NCBI GenBank assembly: GCA_949775045.1
Contig: OX459108.1
Location: 15,963,763-16,027,762, forward strand
Reading direction: 5' to 3'
DNA from: Metridium senile
Lineage: Eukaryota; Cnidaria; Anthozoa; Actiniaria; Metridiidae
DNA length: 64,000 nt
Shown here one piece after another: positions 54,126 to 64,000 of the stretch. The notes under the pieces were generated by a model. That model was not told where the DNA came from. It did not search any database and worked only from the letters and a program-made list of their open reading frames with translations. Positions within the stretch are counted from its first letter, which is position 1. Each line of letters starts with the position of its first letter. A program made the translations under genes and the position numbers.

Positions 54126-57100
54126 GGATAAATACATGTTCTATTGTGTCGTGAAAAGACCGTGTTGAGATTTAACAAAAGGAGGTTGTTCTTACTCAGT
54201 GTGCAAAATTACGTTGGTTTTATTGTTGAGTAAGGGTTCGCGAAGTTGGTGGTCATGATCCTGATTGACAAGATCACTAATCCATCCATCCCTACATGTC
54301 CTCGACAAGATTATTGTTCTCTTTTTTGTCATCACTAAGCCAAAAAATGTGCGTTTTCTATCCGCAGAATCTAATACGTTTACGCATCCGGTTTCGCAAA
54401 TCAGAATCCAATAAAGCAGAACAAGATACTGGCCGCAGTAAAAATATTGCGATTGACCTTTTCTTGGTTGTATCAAAGCTTATTATAAATCTTATCTTGA
54501 ATTTAGTTTTCGTCGTAAGTGTCGTGACGAGAAGAAAACGTATAGAACAATAGTTGGTAAAAGGTAACTACAAATTGAACTATTAGAAATATGCATTATT
54601 GACGGAAACTTGCTTTTTCCATGAATGTGAAGGTCACTAAGTTTATCTGGTGTAAATCATTTAGATATAGTACAAGAAAATACCAAAGACACACTGTCTC
54701 GGCAAACCAATTAACCCTCACTTTGTTAACACTAATTTCGCTTATTTAATGTACATTTATTGTCATCCTTTCTCGGGTTTCACTGTTAATTATCCGTCAA
54801 CAGAGTTCACTTTTTTTACTATTCTCTTTCTTGTTTGTATGCAAGGAGTCACTGCCTAACCCAGCCCATGGTATATCCATATAGTATGACTGTATCTAGG
54901 TGCATGCAAGGTAGGTTAGTTTATATATTGTATCTCCTTAACCCTGATCGCCGTATTTCCGCCTTACACCACCAACCCTCTTACAATGGCACGCGATATG
55001 ACAACAGCCTCTTCTAGACTACGTATGGTTAATGTTAACCAGACACAACTATCATATAGAAAACTAGACCTGAATAGCACTTGATATTGCAGTCATTACA
55101 ATGAGTTTTATCGACTTTGGATCAAACGGAAGCGTTATTTTTTATCTTTGCCGTAGTTTTATTTGCTGTAAATGTTCTGATAAGAAGTAAGACTGAACCA
55201 AATCTAGGAACAGTAAAAACATATAAAAATGCGAAAAACGTGATTTATAAATGTCATCCTTTGTGCTTATTGCATTATACTGTTTCTATATTAAGAAGGT
55301 TGGATTATTCTTAACTATTGTCGCGTGTAAAAGGGAAACAAAACCACGAATTTCCGCGGTCTAAACGTAAGAAATCGTACACTTTGTATCCGGCGGAAAC
55401 GCCCTAGGTAGTAGCGCGGGTTTCACCGAGCGGGCTTTTCAAGCAAGAAACTAGTGTATGCTTTACTGGCAACACTGATAGAATACTAACGAACGAATAC
55501 TAACTTACTTTACACTTGTCAATATATAATATCGATGATAACGTTTTTTACCTATACAACAGATGTATCTGATACATGATATTTACGCACAGTTGGTATT
55601 TCTTGCTCTCTGGTAGCTAATAGAATATCTCCTTGTAAGGTAGTTTTATTCAACGTCCAGTGACATGCATAAAAATGAAGTAAACGGAAGCATGTTATCT
55701 GTAGTGTGACGTCATCTAGTATATGATTAGTATGTGCTTGTTGTTCATGCTGTTTTGCATTGCTATAGGATTAGTGTACTGCCCACCGTGAGGTTAATCA
55801 GGTACGATATCTCTCACAATATCAATACAATATCATCAACTTTATTTCTTGACTTCCCAGGATCCAGTTGTTGACAAATAAACTGGTCAATTAACCAGAA
55901 CCATTTGCTACATGTTATTGCTTTAAAGATGAAAACTAAAAACATGTCGGTAATAACATCCTAGTTTCATGTGGAACATATTGCATTGATATTTTTGATG
56001 ACAATATTAAACAATACGTGATACTTTTACTGTTCAGTGTCCCTACCGTCTTTCACTGGTCTCATATTGAGATCAAACGGGCTTTACAAGCATTTAACGT
56101 GCACCAATTAAAATTACGTTCATTTTTTTATACAAGAAAATAGCCAAAAATACAGCAAACAGAAAAACTAGAGTTAGGTTAAACTCGCAACGCAAGTCAA
56201 TGTTCAGAAAATGCTTAATCAAGATTGAATAAAAGTAGTTCTTCTAGAAGCATGTACGTTGAAGTGATTCACTTGACTAGATAACAAGGTGAAACTGCGC
56301 GATGTTGAGTTAGTTAGACATGGCTTGATTTGTTTGCTTATAATGTCCACTAAACACGAGCAATATGCTAATCACTGCAAACTTCATACAAAACAACCAG
56401 GGTGTTTGTCTTTAGGTGAATAGTGTAAACGTCGATTAGCCTTATCTATATTACATGGCTAAATGAACCCAACATGAGACTGCCATCAGCAGGGAGCTTA
56501 GCTTTTCCTATACAACACACTGTAGGGCGACTTTAGTGGGCTAAATCGTCTTATTTCGTCGTGTGAGTGCTGCTACATGTCAAAAACATTGAAAAACAAT
56601 CTGTATGCACGATAGTATCGCCGATCGTGTAAACCACTAGATAGTACTTGTAGGCTCGTTTAGGGGAGAACGTTTTTACGGTACGCGTTGAGTGGAAGTG
56701 GTTTAATTGCTGATAACAATACCAATTTGCTTTCGTGTTTTAACACGGCGTCAGCTGTCATCTCATTGTATAAACACGGTGGTGATAGTAAAATTATTGC
56801 TTTTGTTCTAGGCAGGCTGAGCTCTTGCCATCAAACCATATCATTACAAGACTACCAAGACAAATCCCTGTTCAAGTATTTGATGTAATCTTGATGAAGA
56901 CCAGGTGAACATCACATTAACAAAAGTTGCCTCTTTGATGGTACCAGTGAATTCCAAGCACGTTCGTGACTAGAACAAGATCTATCAAAGCAAAATCCTA
57001 ACTCACTGGAAGAGATCTAAAACAGCAAGAACCACGTGAAAGTCAGATTAATCACAGATGATAATGGACTATTGCTTATCGGCTTGTAGTAATCCCTGTC

Positions 57101-57262
57101 GATCATGATGCAAGAAATCAAGTTAGCTGGGAACACGAGTATAGAACAAGTCATATCTACGATACAAGACACTGTATGGTAGTAGATCACGCAGAGCACC
57201 GTGTTAACCTAATTGGCCTGTCAATTGAAATTGTTTGTGTGAAAAACATATGAGTGACACGA

Positions 57263-57268
57263 TATAAA
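57263..57268 (+). promoter_or_regulatory. Possible TATA box of the astacin gene
   Basis: GATATAAACG stands 75 bp before the ATG, a spacing compatible with a short 5' leader. This is based on motif and position only. Confidence 0.3.
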
Positions 57269-57339
57269 CGTATTTAACAAGATCTACCCGCCCACAGTAC
57301 AACATTATGTGCACCGAGTAGACACCAATAACCTACAAC

Positions 57340-60300
57340 ATGTTAATTCACAAATTAACTCTTGGGCTTACTTTGATTTTGATAGTCTACGTATCCGCAG
57401 TGCCTGTTGTTCTTGATAATACTAATAAAGACAGTAAAAAGAAAACAAGGCTGCCAAGATCAGTTCTTTCTTTACCAAAAACAAGACATCTTTCAAGACC
57501 CAAAGAACCATGGGAAATCAACGAGAAGCTTGTAATTCTCAAAGGTATTATCATTGTTGCTTTTTAGTAGATAATGTTTAGCCTTTTAATGCTTTGTGAT
57601 GTCTCTTTGTAGGTAAATTGTCCGCTGCCGCGAATCCATTCTTTCAAGGTGATATTATTCTAGATCACAGAACAAGAAATGTTTTACACCAAAGTCCTTC
57701 TCGTCAAAGAAGAGCAGTTAAGCGGTTGGCAAAGTTTCGTTGGCCAGGAGGTGTTATACCTTATGTTATTAGTGATGATATAGGTAAGGTAGCCCATCCA
57801 TTACAAACTAATTCTGGTAAACAAAATTATATCCATACGTCAAACCGTTGTGCAAGTCTTTATTGAGTTTTATAAAACAATATGGCGAGTTGTAATCTAT
57901 GTCAAACATTACTACGACCTTAAGGCCAAATGGCTCAATATGAAATTGGGATTTTAAATACTGTGACTGATGGAGCTTGATAGTGTTGACTAAAGAATCT
58001 TGTGGTTAACGAGGTTCTTGCAATCGACCTTGTCGGTATTCTAGTCTAGTTAGGAACGCCGTTATAACAATGTCACATAATTTGCGGTTTGTTTCTCAAG
58101 TTAGACGCTCACACACTTGCTAATAAAACTCTTTTGTCGACACTCTTTGATTTTGAACGTTTTTTTGTCCAATTTTCAAAGGACATTATGTTCCAATTTT
58201 CACACTCATCTTTGAAAATTGGCGGGTTGACTTTTGAAATCGAATTGCATGCATTTAAGGAAATTAATTTCAATATGAAACTATTACAAGAGATTGCTTG
58301 GTGTCATGGGCGGAGTCAAACTGATTTCATTCATTGCAGCACCTAAAACACAAAAAAAGATCAAGAAAGCAATAAAACATTGGAAACGTAAGACATGTCT
58401 TCATTTTCGCCAAAAAAGACTTAACGATAGTGATTACATCAAGTTTGTTCATGAACTAGGGTAAGTATATGATACTAGATATTACACACATACATACATA
58501 CATACACTATATGCAAGTCTCTTTAGGAACTTTCAACCATTTCGACCATTATTAGCCGTGTTATCTAGTCAAGTCAATCTGATTTGTAGAGATTGTAAAA
58601 GACCTCACACTTAGTCTTATCTGCCAATATTTCTTGGGCTAATTTGCAAAGTCATTAGCTGTTGTGATGGGAAGGCGTGATATACCGGAAACCCGCTGAC
58701 ATATAGAGTATTAATATAATCAACCATGCAGAACCAGCTAAAGAACTCTTTATTACCGGAACTACTCATTGATGATCGCTAAGAAGACCTGATTTCTGAG
58801 TAAACAACAAACATCTCAATATATTTTTACATGATTCTCACAAATATAGATCAGTTTTACGGCACAGACGGTAAGAAAATTATGCAAATACACTTGAATG
58901 TATGGGTTGGCAATTAACGAAGGCACAAAAATAGACAACCAAAACAACAAATTAGCAAAACAACCACTAATGAAGTAACTGCTTGAAATACGGAAAATAA
59001 AAAAGAACCAAGACATGTATAACTTTCTCGTTTGATAAAAATAGTACCCAACAGGTCAGATAACACGAAAACATGAAAGATGTAACAACACGTGGTTTAA
59101 CCAAACAATTCCTTAACGCAAAATTTGACGAAAACAAGCACTTGTTGTACCTGTTGAGCTATTTATGGCATCCACTCAAAAACAACTCATACAAAGTGAT
59201 AAACAGAAAAACAACACAAAAAGTCTTTACCAGCAAATATTCTAGTTTAGTTTGATATAATATTACTGACATGAATTATTGCTGGCGTATACCACGTGAC
59301 ATATCAACCGAGATTTTCTGGATGTAATAGTTTTTTTGTAGCTCCCTATTGTTATTTTCGTAATATACAAAAGGCAGCTTTGTGTAGCTTATTTCATTAG
59401 AGAACACTGCAGCACATGACAATAGCTGTTTAATGTGTTATTCTGATGTAGTAAAAGTGTTATCTTTGTGGGTTTTTATGCAAACATTGATCGATTTTTA
59501 AATCAGTGTTAATTGTTGTATTGTTTGATAAAGGCGGAGAACGAATAACCAAGCGTGCTTCAATTATTGTTGTTTGTTATAGATGCTGGTCATACGTAGG
59601 TAGAGCTGGTGGTGAACAAAAGATCTCTATAGGAGCTGGATGTGATTTTGTGGGGACAGTTATCCATGAAATAGGACATGCAGTAGGCTTTTGGCATGAA
59701 CAAAGCCGACGTGATCGGGATCTCTACATTAACATCATGAAAAAAAACATCCAACAGACTGCCTTGACACAATTTGGTAAGTCTTGGCGACTAAACAATG
59801 TTTACTGTCCAATATGTTAGTTTGTTTCATCAATTGATATAGATACTTCTTGATCAATAGATAAAATGCCAAAGAAATGGATGAATTCAATGGGATATGC
59901 CTATGACTTCAACTCTATCATGCATTATGGTCCACGATTTTACAGTAAAAATAACAGACCTACTATCAAAGTGAAGAGACTATTTAGACGGATAGGTGCA
60001 ACCATTGGACAAAGGCGTGGTTTATCATGGATTGACATTGCTCAAGTACATGCTATGTACAACTGTAACGTAATCCCCTCACCAGAATCAGGTAAAACAA
60101 GCTCCTTAACTAGATACAGCCTCCTTCCCAGGGCCATCTCCTTTTTGGGTGGTAGTATCTAACACTTGTTACTCGTACAGCATCTATAGCTCAACAACAC
60201 CTCACTAGTATTACACCCATGAATCCACTACCTCCGCACTGGCTGGCACAAGCAAACCAGCTCATGTTAGAATAAAAGTGAAAATAGACTTACTATAACC

Positions 60301-60922
60301 TATCGTTTATATCACACACCGACACAGCCTACACGAGTTTACCTGCTAGTTTCCAACTCTTTTAATAGACTCACTATAACCTATCTTTGATATCACACAC
60401 CGACATAGCCTACACTAGTTTACTTGCTAGTTTCCAACTCTTTTAATAGACTCACTATAACCTATCGTTTATATCAAACGCCGACATAGCGTACACTAGT
60501 TTACTCGCTAGTTTCCAACTCTTTTAATAGACTCACTATAACCTATCGTTTATATCAAACGCCGACATAGCCTACACTAGTTTACTCGCTAGTTTAATAG
60601 ACTTACTATTTGATGTTTTCTTTGTACAGTGACATGTTTCAATAGTTCTACTGGTGATGGTCGAGACTATCGAGGAAAACTAAACTACACTGCTAAGGGT
60701 GTTATGTGTCAGCCGTGGAATGAACAATGGCCACACAGACACAATGAGATGCAAAATCGACACAGAGCAGAAAGGAAATTTGGCTTAGGCAATCACAACT
60801 ATTGCCGTAATCCACGAGGACGGCGGTCTCGTCCATGGTGTTTTACAACACTAAGAAGACAGGAATGGCAGTATTGTGACATCAATATTTGTAGAAGTGC
60901 AAAGAGTAAACGAGGGACATGA
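57340..60922 (+). CDS. Secreted astacin metalloprotease with C-terminal kringle
   Basis: Six exons: 57340-57544, 57613-57783, 58340-58460, 59583-59776, 59861-60091, 60630-60922; phases fit and total 404 codons plus a TGA stop. Residues 1-20 are a signal peptide ([20 protein letters not shown]). The prodomain has the FQGD motif that blocks the zinc in pro-astacins, then a basic cleavage region RQRRAVKR before [11 protein letters not shown]. The catalytic domain has [18 protein letters not shown], the zinc site [15 protein letters not shown] and the Met-turn SIMHYG, ending [20 protein letters not shown]. The last exon is a whole kringle with six cysteines ([29 protein letters not shown]). It should be an extracellular zinc endopeptidase, with the kringle as a binding module. 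Kringle fusion is unusual for astacins, which more often carry CUB, EGF, MAM or ShK domains. The intron before the kringle holds a 90-100-bp tandem repeat. Confidence 0.93.
60270..60612. repeat. About 90-100-bp minisatellite in astacin intron 5
   Basis: Four units with ATAGACTCACTATAACCTAT and CTACACTAGTTTACTCGCTA between the catalytic and kringle exons. Confidence 0.9.
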
Positions 60923-61139
60923 ATGGTCAAATACATCATTATGGTTCCTATACAAATTGCCGGTATCCAAGACAACCACGGGTACTATATTGAACTAATT
61001 TATCTCGCTTACAATGTCTTCCTTTGCTGCCTCGGGGAATACGGACCAATACCTGGACTATATTTGGACACTCACCATATCTAGGGAGATATAGTATATA
61101 TCAGAGGAAATATATATAGATATAATAACTCATACTAAC

Positions 61140-61400
61140 TATATTTGGCCATAGATCACATTTGGATATATCAAACCACCTTGGAACATATCAAACTATA
61201 TTTGGACATATAAACCATATTTGGACATATAAACCATATCTGGACACATAAACCATATTTGGACATATAAACTACATTTGGTCATACCAACCATATTTGG
61301 ACATATAAACCATATTTGGACATATAAACTATATTTGGTCATACCAACCATATTTGGACATATAAACCATATTTGGACATATCGTATGTGGACGTATTAA
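61140..61400. repeat. 17-bp tandem repeat
   Basis: About fifteen imperfect units of CCATATTTGGACATATAAA. Confidence 0.88.
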
Positions 61401-61919
61401 TCCAAATTTGGTTTGGCGTTGCCATACAGCGCATGTACATAATGGTTAATACCGTCATATAACCTTAGGTCACGTGACAAGGCCGTGACCAACACGCTCG
61501 CAGGCTCAGGAAAGGTTTGAAATATAACAAGACGTCATTGCAATACGAGTAATAGTCAAGTAGATTAATTTATCCAAAGGTAGAACACTTAATATAATAG
61601 ACACTTTTAGACTTGATGCCTATGTAAATCTGATTAATTGTTTTATTTATTTCATTATCTTATAATATATACTGACATTTGATATGCAAGGATCGGCACA
61701 GGTCTTCGTGTTTCCATGGTTACAACGATAAGTAGCAACCTGGCATTCGTGTTTCCACGGTTACTACTATAAGTAGTTAACTTGTCTTCGTTTCCATGGC
61801 ATCACGATATAAAGTCCTGGATAAGTGTTTTTATAGTGACGCACGACAAAGCACTAGCGAGCTTGCACATCAGATGAACTATTTAAACCATGGTACAAAT
61901 GGTTCTTTAGTAGACCAAA

Positions 61920-62086
61920 TCGGCTAACGCCTTGCTATGTACGTTTCCACCCAATTCAAATCCTCTGGGAATACGATTCTTTTTTCTTATGTATTTCGAT
62001 GTCACGTGGAAACGTTTTGGAACAACAGTTTTTATTCCCAGAGGTTTGAAATTGTGTGCAAACGTACATAGCAACGCGTTAGTCGA
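61920..62086. mobile_element. 167-bp fold-back MITE
   Basis: Arms 61,920-61,974 and 62,032-62,086 (about 55 bp, outer bases TCGGCTAACGC and TCGACTAACGC) are inverted with about 87 percent match around a 57-bp centre. Confidence 0.75.
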
Positions 62087-62739
62087 TTAGGTATATAAGA
62101 TTGTTAGTTACTGGTAATAGAGAGACAAGAGATGTACAAATGTAAAAGAAATATATTTATATTGTAATTTAATGCCTTATATGGGAGATAACTACCTTAT
62201 ATGGCAGGACTTGTCTTCAGTCCTCTCGTCAGCGGTAACGGTCATTATCAAAGCCGTTCTTCCAAATATTTATCGACTTAAACCAACACGCTGTTGCTAA
62301 AGTAACATGTGTCCAATAAAATGATTAGCTGGATACTGTGTATGAACTACCTATGCGTTGGTCCGCACAACACTTCCTATTTTAATTTCAAACATACAAA
62401 AATCTTAAAAATACATCCGAGAAAAACATACCGAACCTGTTTAAAAAACAGGTCAAAACCTGTTTACCTTGGAACAAATCACCTGTTTACGAGCACGTAT
62501 GTTTACACAGGTTATATACCATGCTTAAATACCTGGTGACGTCACCACTGCTAAATAAGGGAATTGACTTCAACCGAGCAAATTATTAAACATTATATCT
62601 AAATACCTATAGGTGATAAAAACAAGAACTTTTTGCCGATAATCACATACAGCGTTTCCTTAAGAAATAAATAGTGTCTGGTTATTTAGAATATTAAAAC
62701 TATTGTACAGCAGCTTGCATGGGAGGCTGTTAATACGGC

Positions 62740-62850
62740 GTCTTTCCCCCACTGTGAGTCTACTGGGTCGGGTTCCAACTCACAGTTTGTTTGATGTGTT
62801 GTTCTCTCCTTTGCCACGAAGGTTTTTCTCCGGTTTTCCATAAAAATCGT
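62740..62850 (-). repeat. SINE-like block
   Basis: Contains on the minus strand GGAAAACCGGAGAAAAACC, the same signature as the block at 45,245-45,420, in opposite orientation. Confidence 0.45.
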
Positions 62851-62968
62851 CTAGCCTTAAAGCGTACATTGTATAAATAAAAATAATTATTTATATGTAA
62901 AATTCATCTTTTACTCCTCAGGCCCGTAAAGCATTGAGACCGTGTAATTATGCGTTTTTAAGAATTAA

Positions 62969-63002
<34 letters not shown>

Positions 63003-63086
63003 ATAGTGAATAACAACCTCGCCTTCAGCGAAAGATTGTGGTTAAGTCATTAAATACGATAGCTAGTCCTTCCTTTCGTCTCTACT

Positions 63087-63288
63087 TTAAGCCTGTTCTA
63101 AAATGTCATAGTACACCTTAGGACGACGGTGTTCTATAAGCTCTTCCGTTGCCTTAGCAACTCTCAACATCACATGTTCCTGCCACCACCCACTCATGAC
63201 CTGAAGGCTTATGGGAAGGCCATTGTCATCGTAACCAACAGGAAGTGTCATGCCTGGAATGCCCGTTAGGTTACCTAAGGCCATAAAC
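63087..63288 (-). CDS. Amidase-signature enzyme, last exon (FAAH-like, partial)
   Basis: Terminal coding exon with acceptor TTTCTAG at 63,289-63,290 and stop TAA at 63,089-63,087; it encodes 67 residues. FMALGNLTGIPGMTLPVGYD then NGLPISLQVMSGWWQE is the typical C-terminal segment of amidase-signature serine hydrolases (N..G.P....P.G....GLP.G.Q), and the spacing to the end fits the animal fatty-acid amide hydrolase branch. The Ser-Ser-Lys catalytic residues lie in upstream exons outside the window. The gene runs leftward, converging on the astacin gene. The split between FAAH and other amidases is inferred. Confidence 0.82.
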
Positions 63289-63415
63289 CTAGAAACAGTG
63301 ATTGTTGTATTACCTTCTAAACAAGTTGAAATAGCACGAACAAGCATATAATATATTTATACGATACAGATATATGAGAAAAATATCATATGCCTTTAGC
63401 GGGAATTGAACCCCC

Positions 63416-63846
63416 GGGGGGGGGGGGGGGGGGGGGGGGTATTCCCATATATTTACTATACGGGGATGATCCGCTGAACAGGGTATGGTTTTTCGAGCTT
63501 TCTGTCATAAACAGGGTATGGGTTCTTGAGTTTTCTGTCATGAACAGGGTATATTTTTACCCCATTTCCCCATTTCCTTAGTTTTTTTTTGTCATATTCA
63601 GGTATATTAATTAGGTAATACGATGAGCAGCGCGGTCTTTCGTCTTTCGTGAAATTCAGCACGTTTTCGCGGCATAAACAGGGTCCTAAACTGTCATAAA
63701 CAGGGTCCCATTTTTATCCCTTGTCATAAACAGGGTATACGGATTTTTTTTTTTTTTCTGTCATAAACAGGGTCACCGTTTTAGGATCCCAGCGGAACAC
63801 CCCTACCCAAATCCTAGCGGAGCACCCCCCCCCCCCCCCCCCCCCC
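63416..63846. mobile_element. G/C-homopolymer-bounded repeat element
   Basis: Begins with a G24 run (63,416-63,439) and ends with a C22 run (63,825-63,846). The interior has seven copies of a CATAAACAGGGT or related motif and repeated TCCGCTG / AGCGGA motifs near the ends. No coding capacity. It is flanked on both sides by tRNA-like sequence. Confidence 0.6.
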
Positions 63847-63905
63847 GGGGTTGAACGTTTTAATTCTAGTCCGATGTGTTAACCACTACACCACAAGACC
63901 AACCA
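63847..63905 (-). other. tRNA-like fragment beside the homopolymer element
   Basis: The minus strand reads TTGTGGTGTAGTGGTTAACA, a strong tRNA A-box/D-arm signature. The matching T-arm-like GGGGGTTCAATTCCCGC lies on the minus strand at about 63,398-63,414, across the element. Probably a tRNA-derived SINE or pseudogene. Confidence 0.5.
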
Positions 63906-64000
63906 CGCTGGATACGCATTCGGACAAAGTAGTATAGGGCAACTGTGGGGGTCCCAGGGTTAGGGTGAGGGTTAATTTCTTAGGTAAATTTGAACACCAA

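Larger units (their letters stand above)
53023..57339. other. Divergent intergenic region
   Basis: This separates the minus-strand dynein start (53,022) from the plus-strand astacin start (57,340). The 450 bp next to the dynein start are GC-richer than average, and its promoter is presumably there; I see no clear TATA box. A tandem repeat lies at 53,840-54,125. Overlapping frames at 54,192-54,553 and short ones elsewhere are unrecognised and unsupported. From 54,560 to 57,240 I see nothing identifiable. Confidence 0.6.
60923..63086. other. Intergenic region between astacin and amidase genes
   Basis: The genes converge here (tail to tail). Contents: a 17-bp tandem repeat (61,140-61,400), a fold-back element (61,920-62,086), a run of CCTGTTTA-like motifs (62,430-62,525), a SINE-like block (62,740-62,850) and an ATT microsatellite (62,967-62,998). 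No gene is recognised; the 76-codon frame at 62,309 lacks support. Confidence 0.6.

Noticed and set aside
54192..54553. Overlapping ORFs on both strands in the intergenic region
   Set aside because: No recognisable domain, no splice or promoter support, ordinary length for chance in this composition.

Overview
This is a eukaryotic (animal) genomic window: AT-rich, with spliced genes whose exons are 38-674 bp, GT-AG introns, LINE retrotransposons of the CR1/L2 type and a very heavy load of micro- and minisatellites. The gene content (a dynein heavy chain, an astacin protease with a kringle, an amidase) and the LINE types point to a non-vertebrate, probably marine, metazoan. Cnidarian or sponge grade is my guess from the LINE style; the species cannot be fixed from the sequence.

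Layout. Positions 53,022 down to 1 (minus strand) are one giant gene, a divergent dynein heavy chain. I could place 87 consecutive coding exons by eye. Their splice phases all fit, and they add up to 14,706 bp, i.e. 4,902 codons, with the C-terminus running off the left edge. Order from the N-terminus: tail (about 53.0-43.0 kb), linker (42.5-34.9 kb), AAA1 (33.9-31.7 kb), AAA2 (31.0-23.9 kb), AAA3 (23.8-19.5 kb), AAA4 (19.3-17.3 kb), stalk and microtubule-binding tip (17.1-10.6 kb), AAA5 (10.1-7.5 kb), AAA6 and C-terminal region (7.4-0 kb). The AAA4 P-loop is destroyed and several otherwise invariant dynein motifs are altered, so I think this is a DNHD1-like (dynein heavy chain domain-containing 1) gene and not a standard axonemal DNAH. 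That subfamily call is inference.

The introns hold nearly all the repeats: GAT/CAT-type arrays, minisatellites of 13-104 bp units, one full-coding LINE (24.5-28.2 kb), two 5'-truncated LINEs nested in GAT arrays (13.0-16.1 kb), a TTAA-flanked DNA transposon (2,460-4,073) and several fold-back elements. The most striking pattern is that many intronic minisatellites contain a splice junction of the adjoining exon: the last or first 12-60 bp of exon plus its splice site have been tandemly copied into the intron, up to ten extra times (8,591-9,390).

To the right, 53.0-57.3 kb is a divergent intergenic region with a tandem repeat and no gene I can support. On the plus strand, 57,340-60,922 is a complete six-exon gene of 404 codons for a secreted astacin metalloprotease with a C-terminal kringle domain. 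From 60.9 to 63.1 kb there are short repeats and a fold-back element. The last exon of an amidase-signature (fatty-acid-amide-hydrolase-like) gene lies on the minus strand at 63,087-63,288. The right end carries a G/C-homopolymer-bounded element next to tRNA-like sequence. The genes do not form an operon or an obvious pathway; they are independent neighbours.
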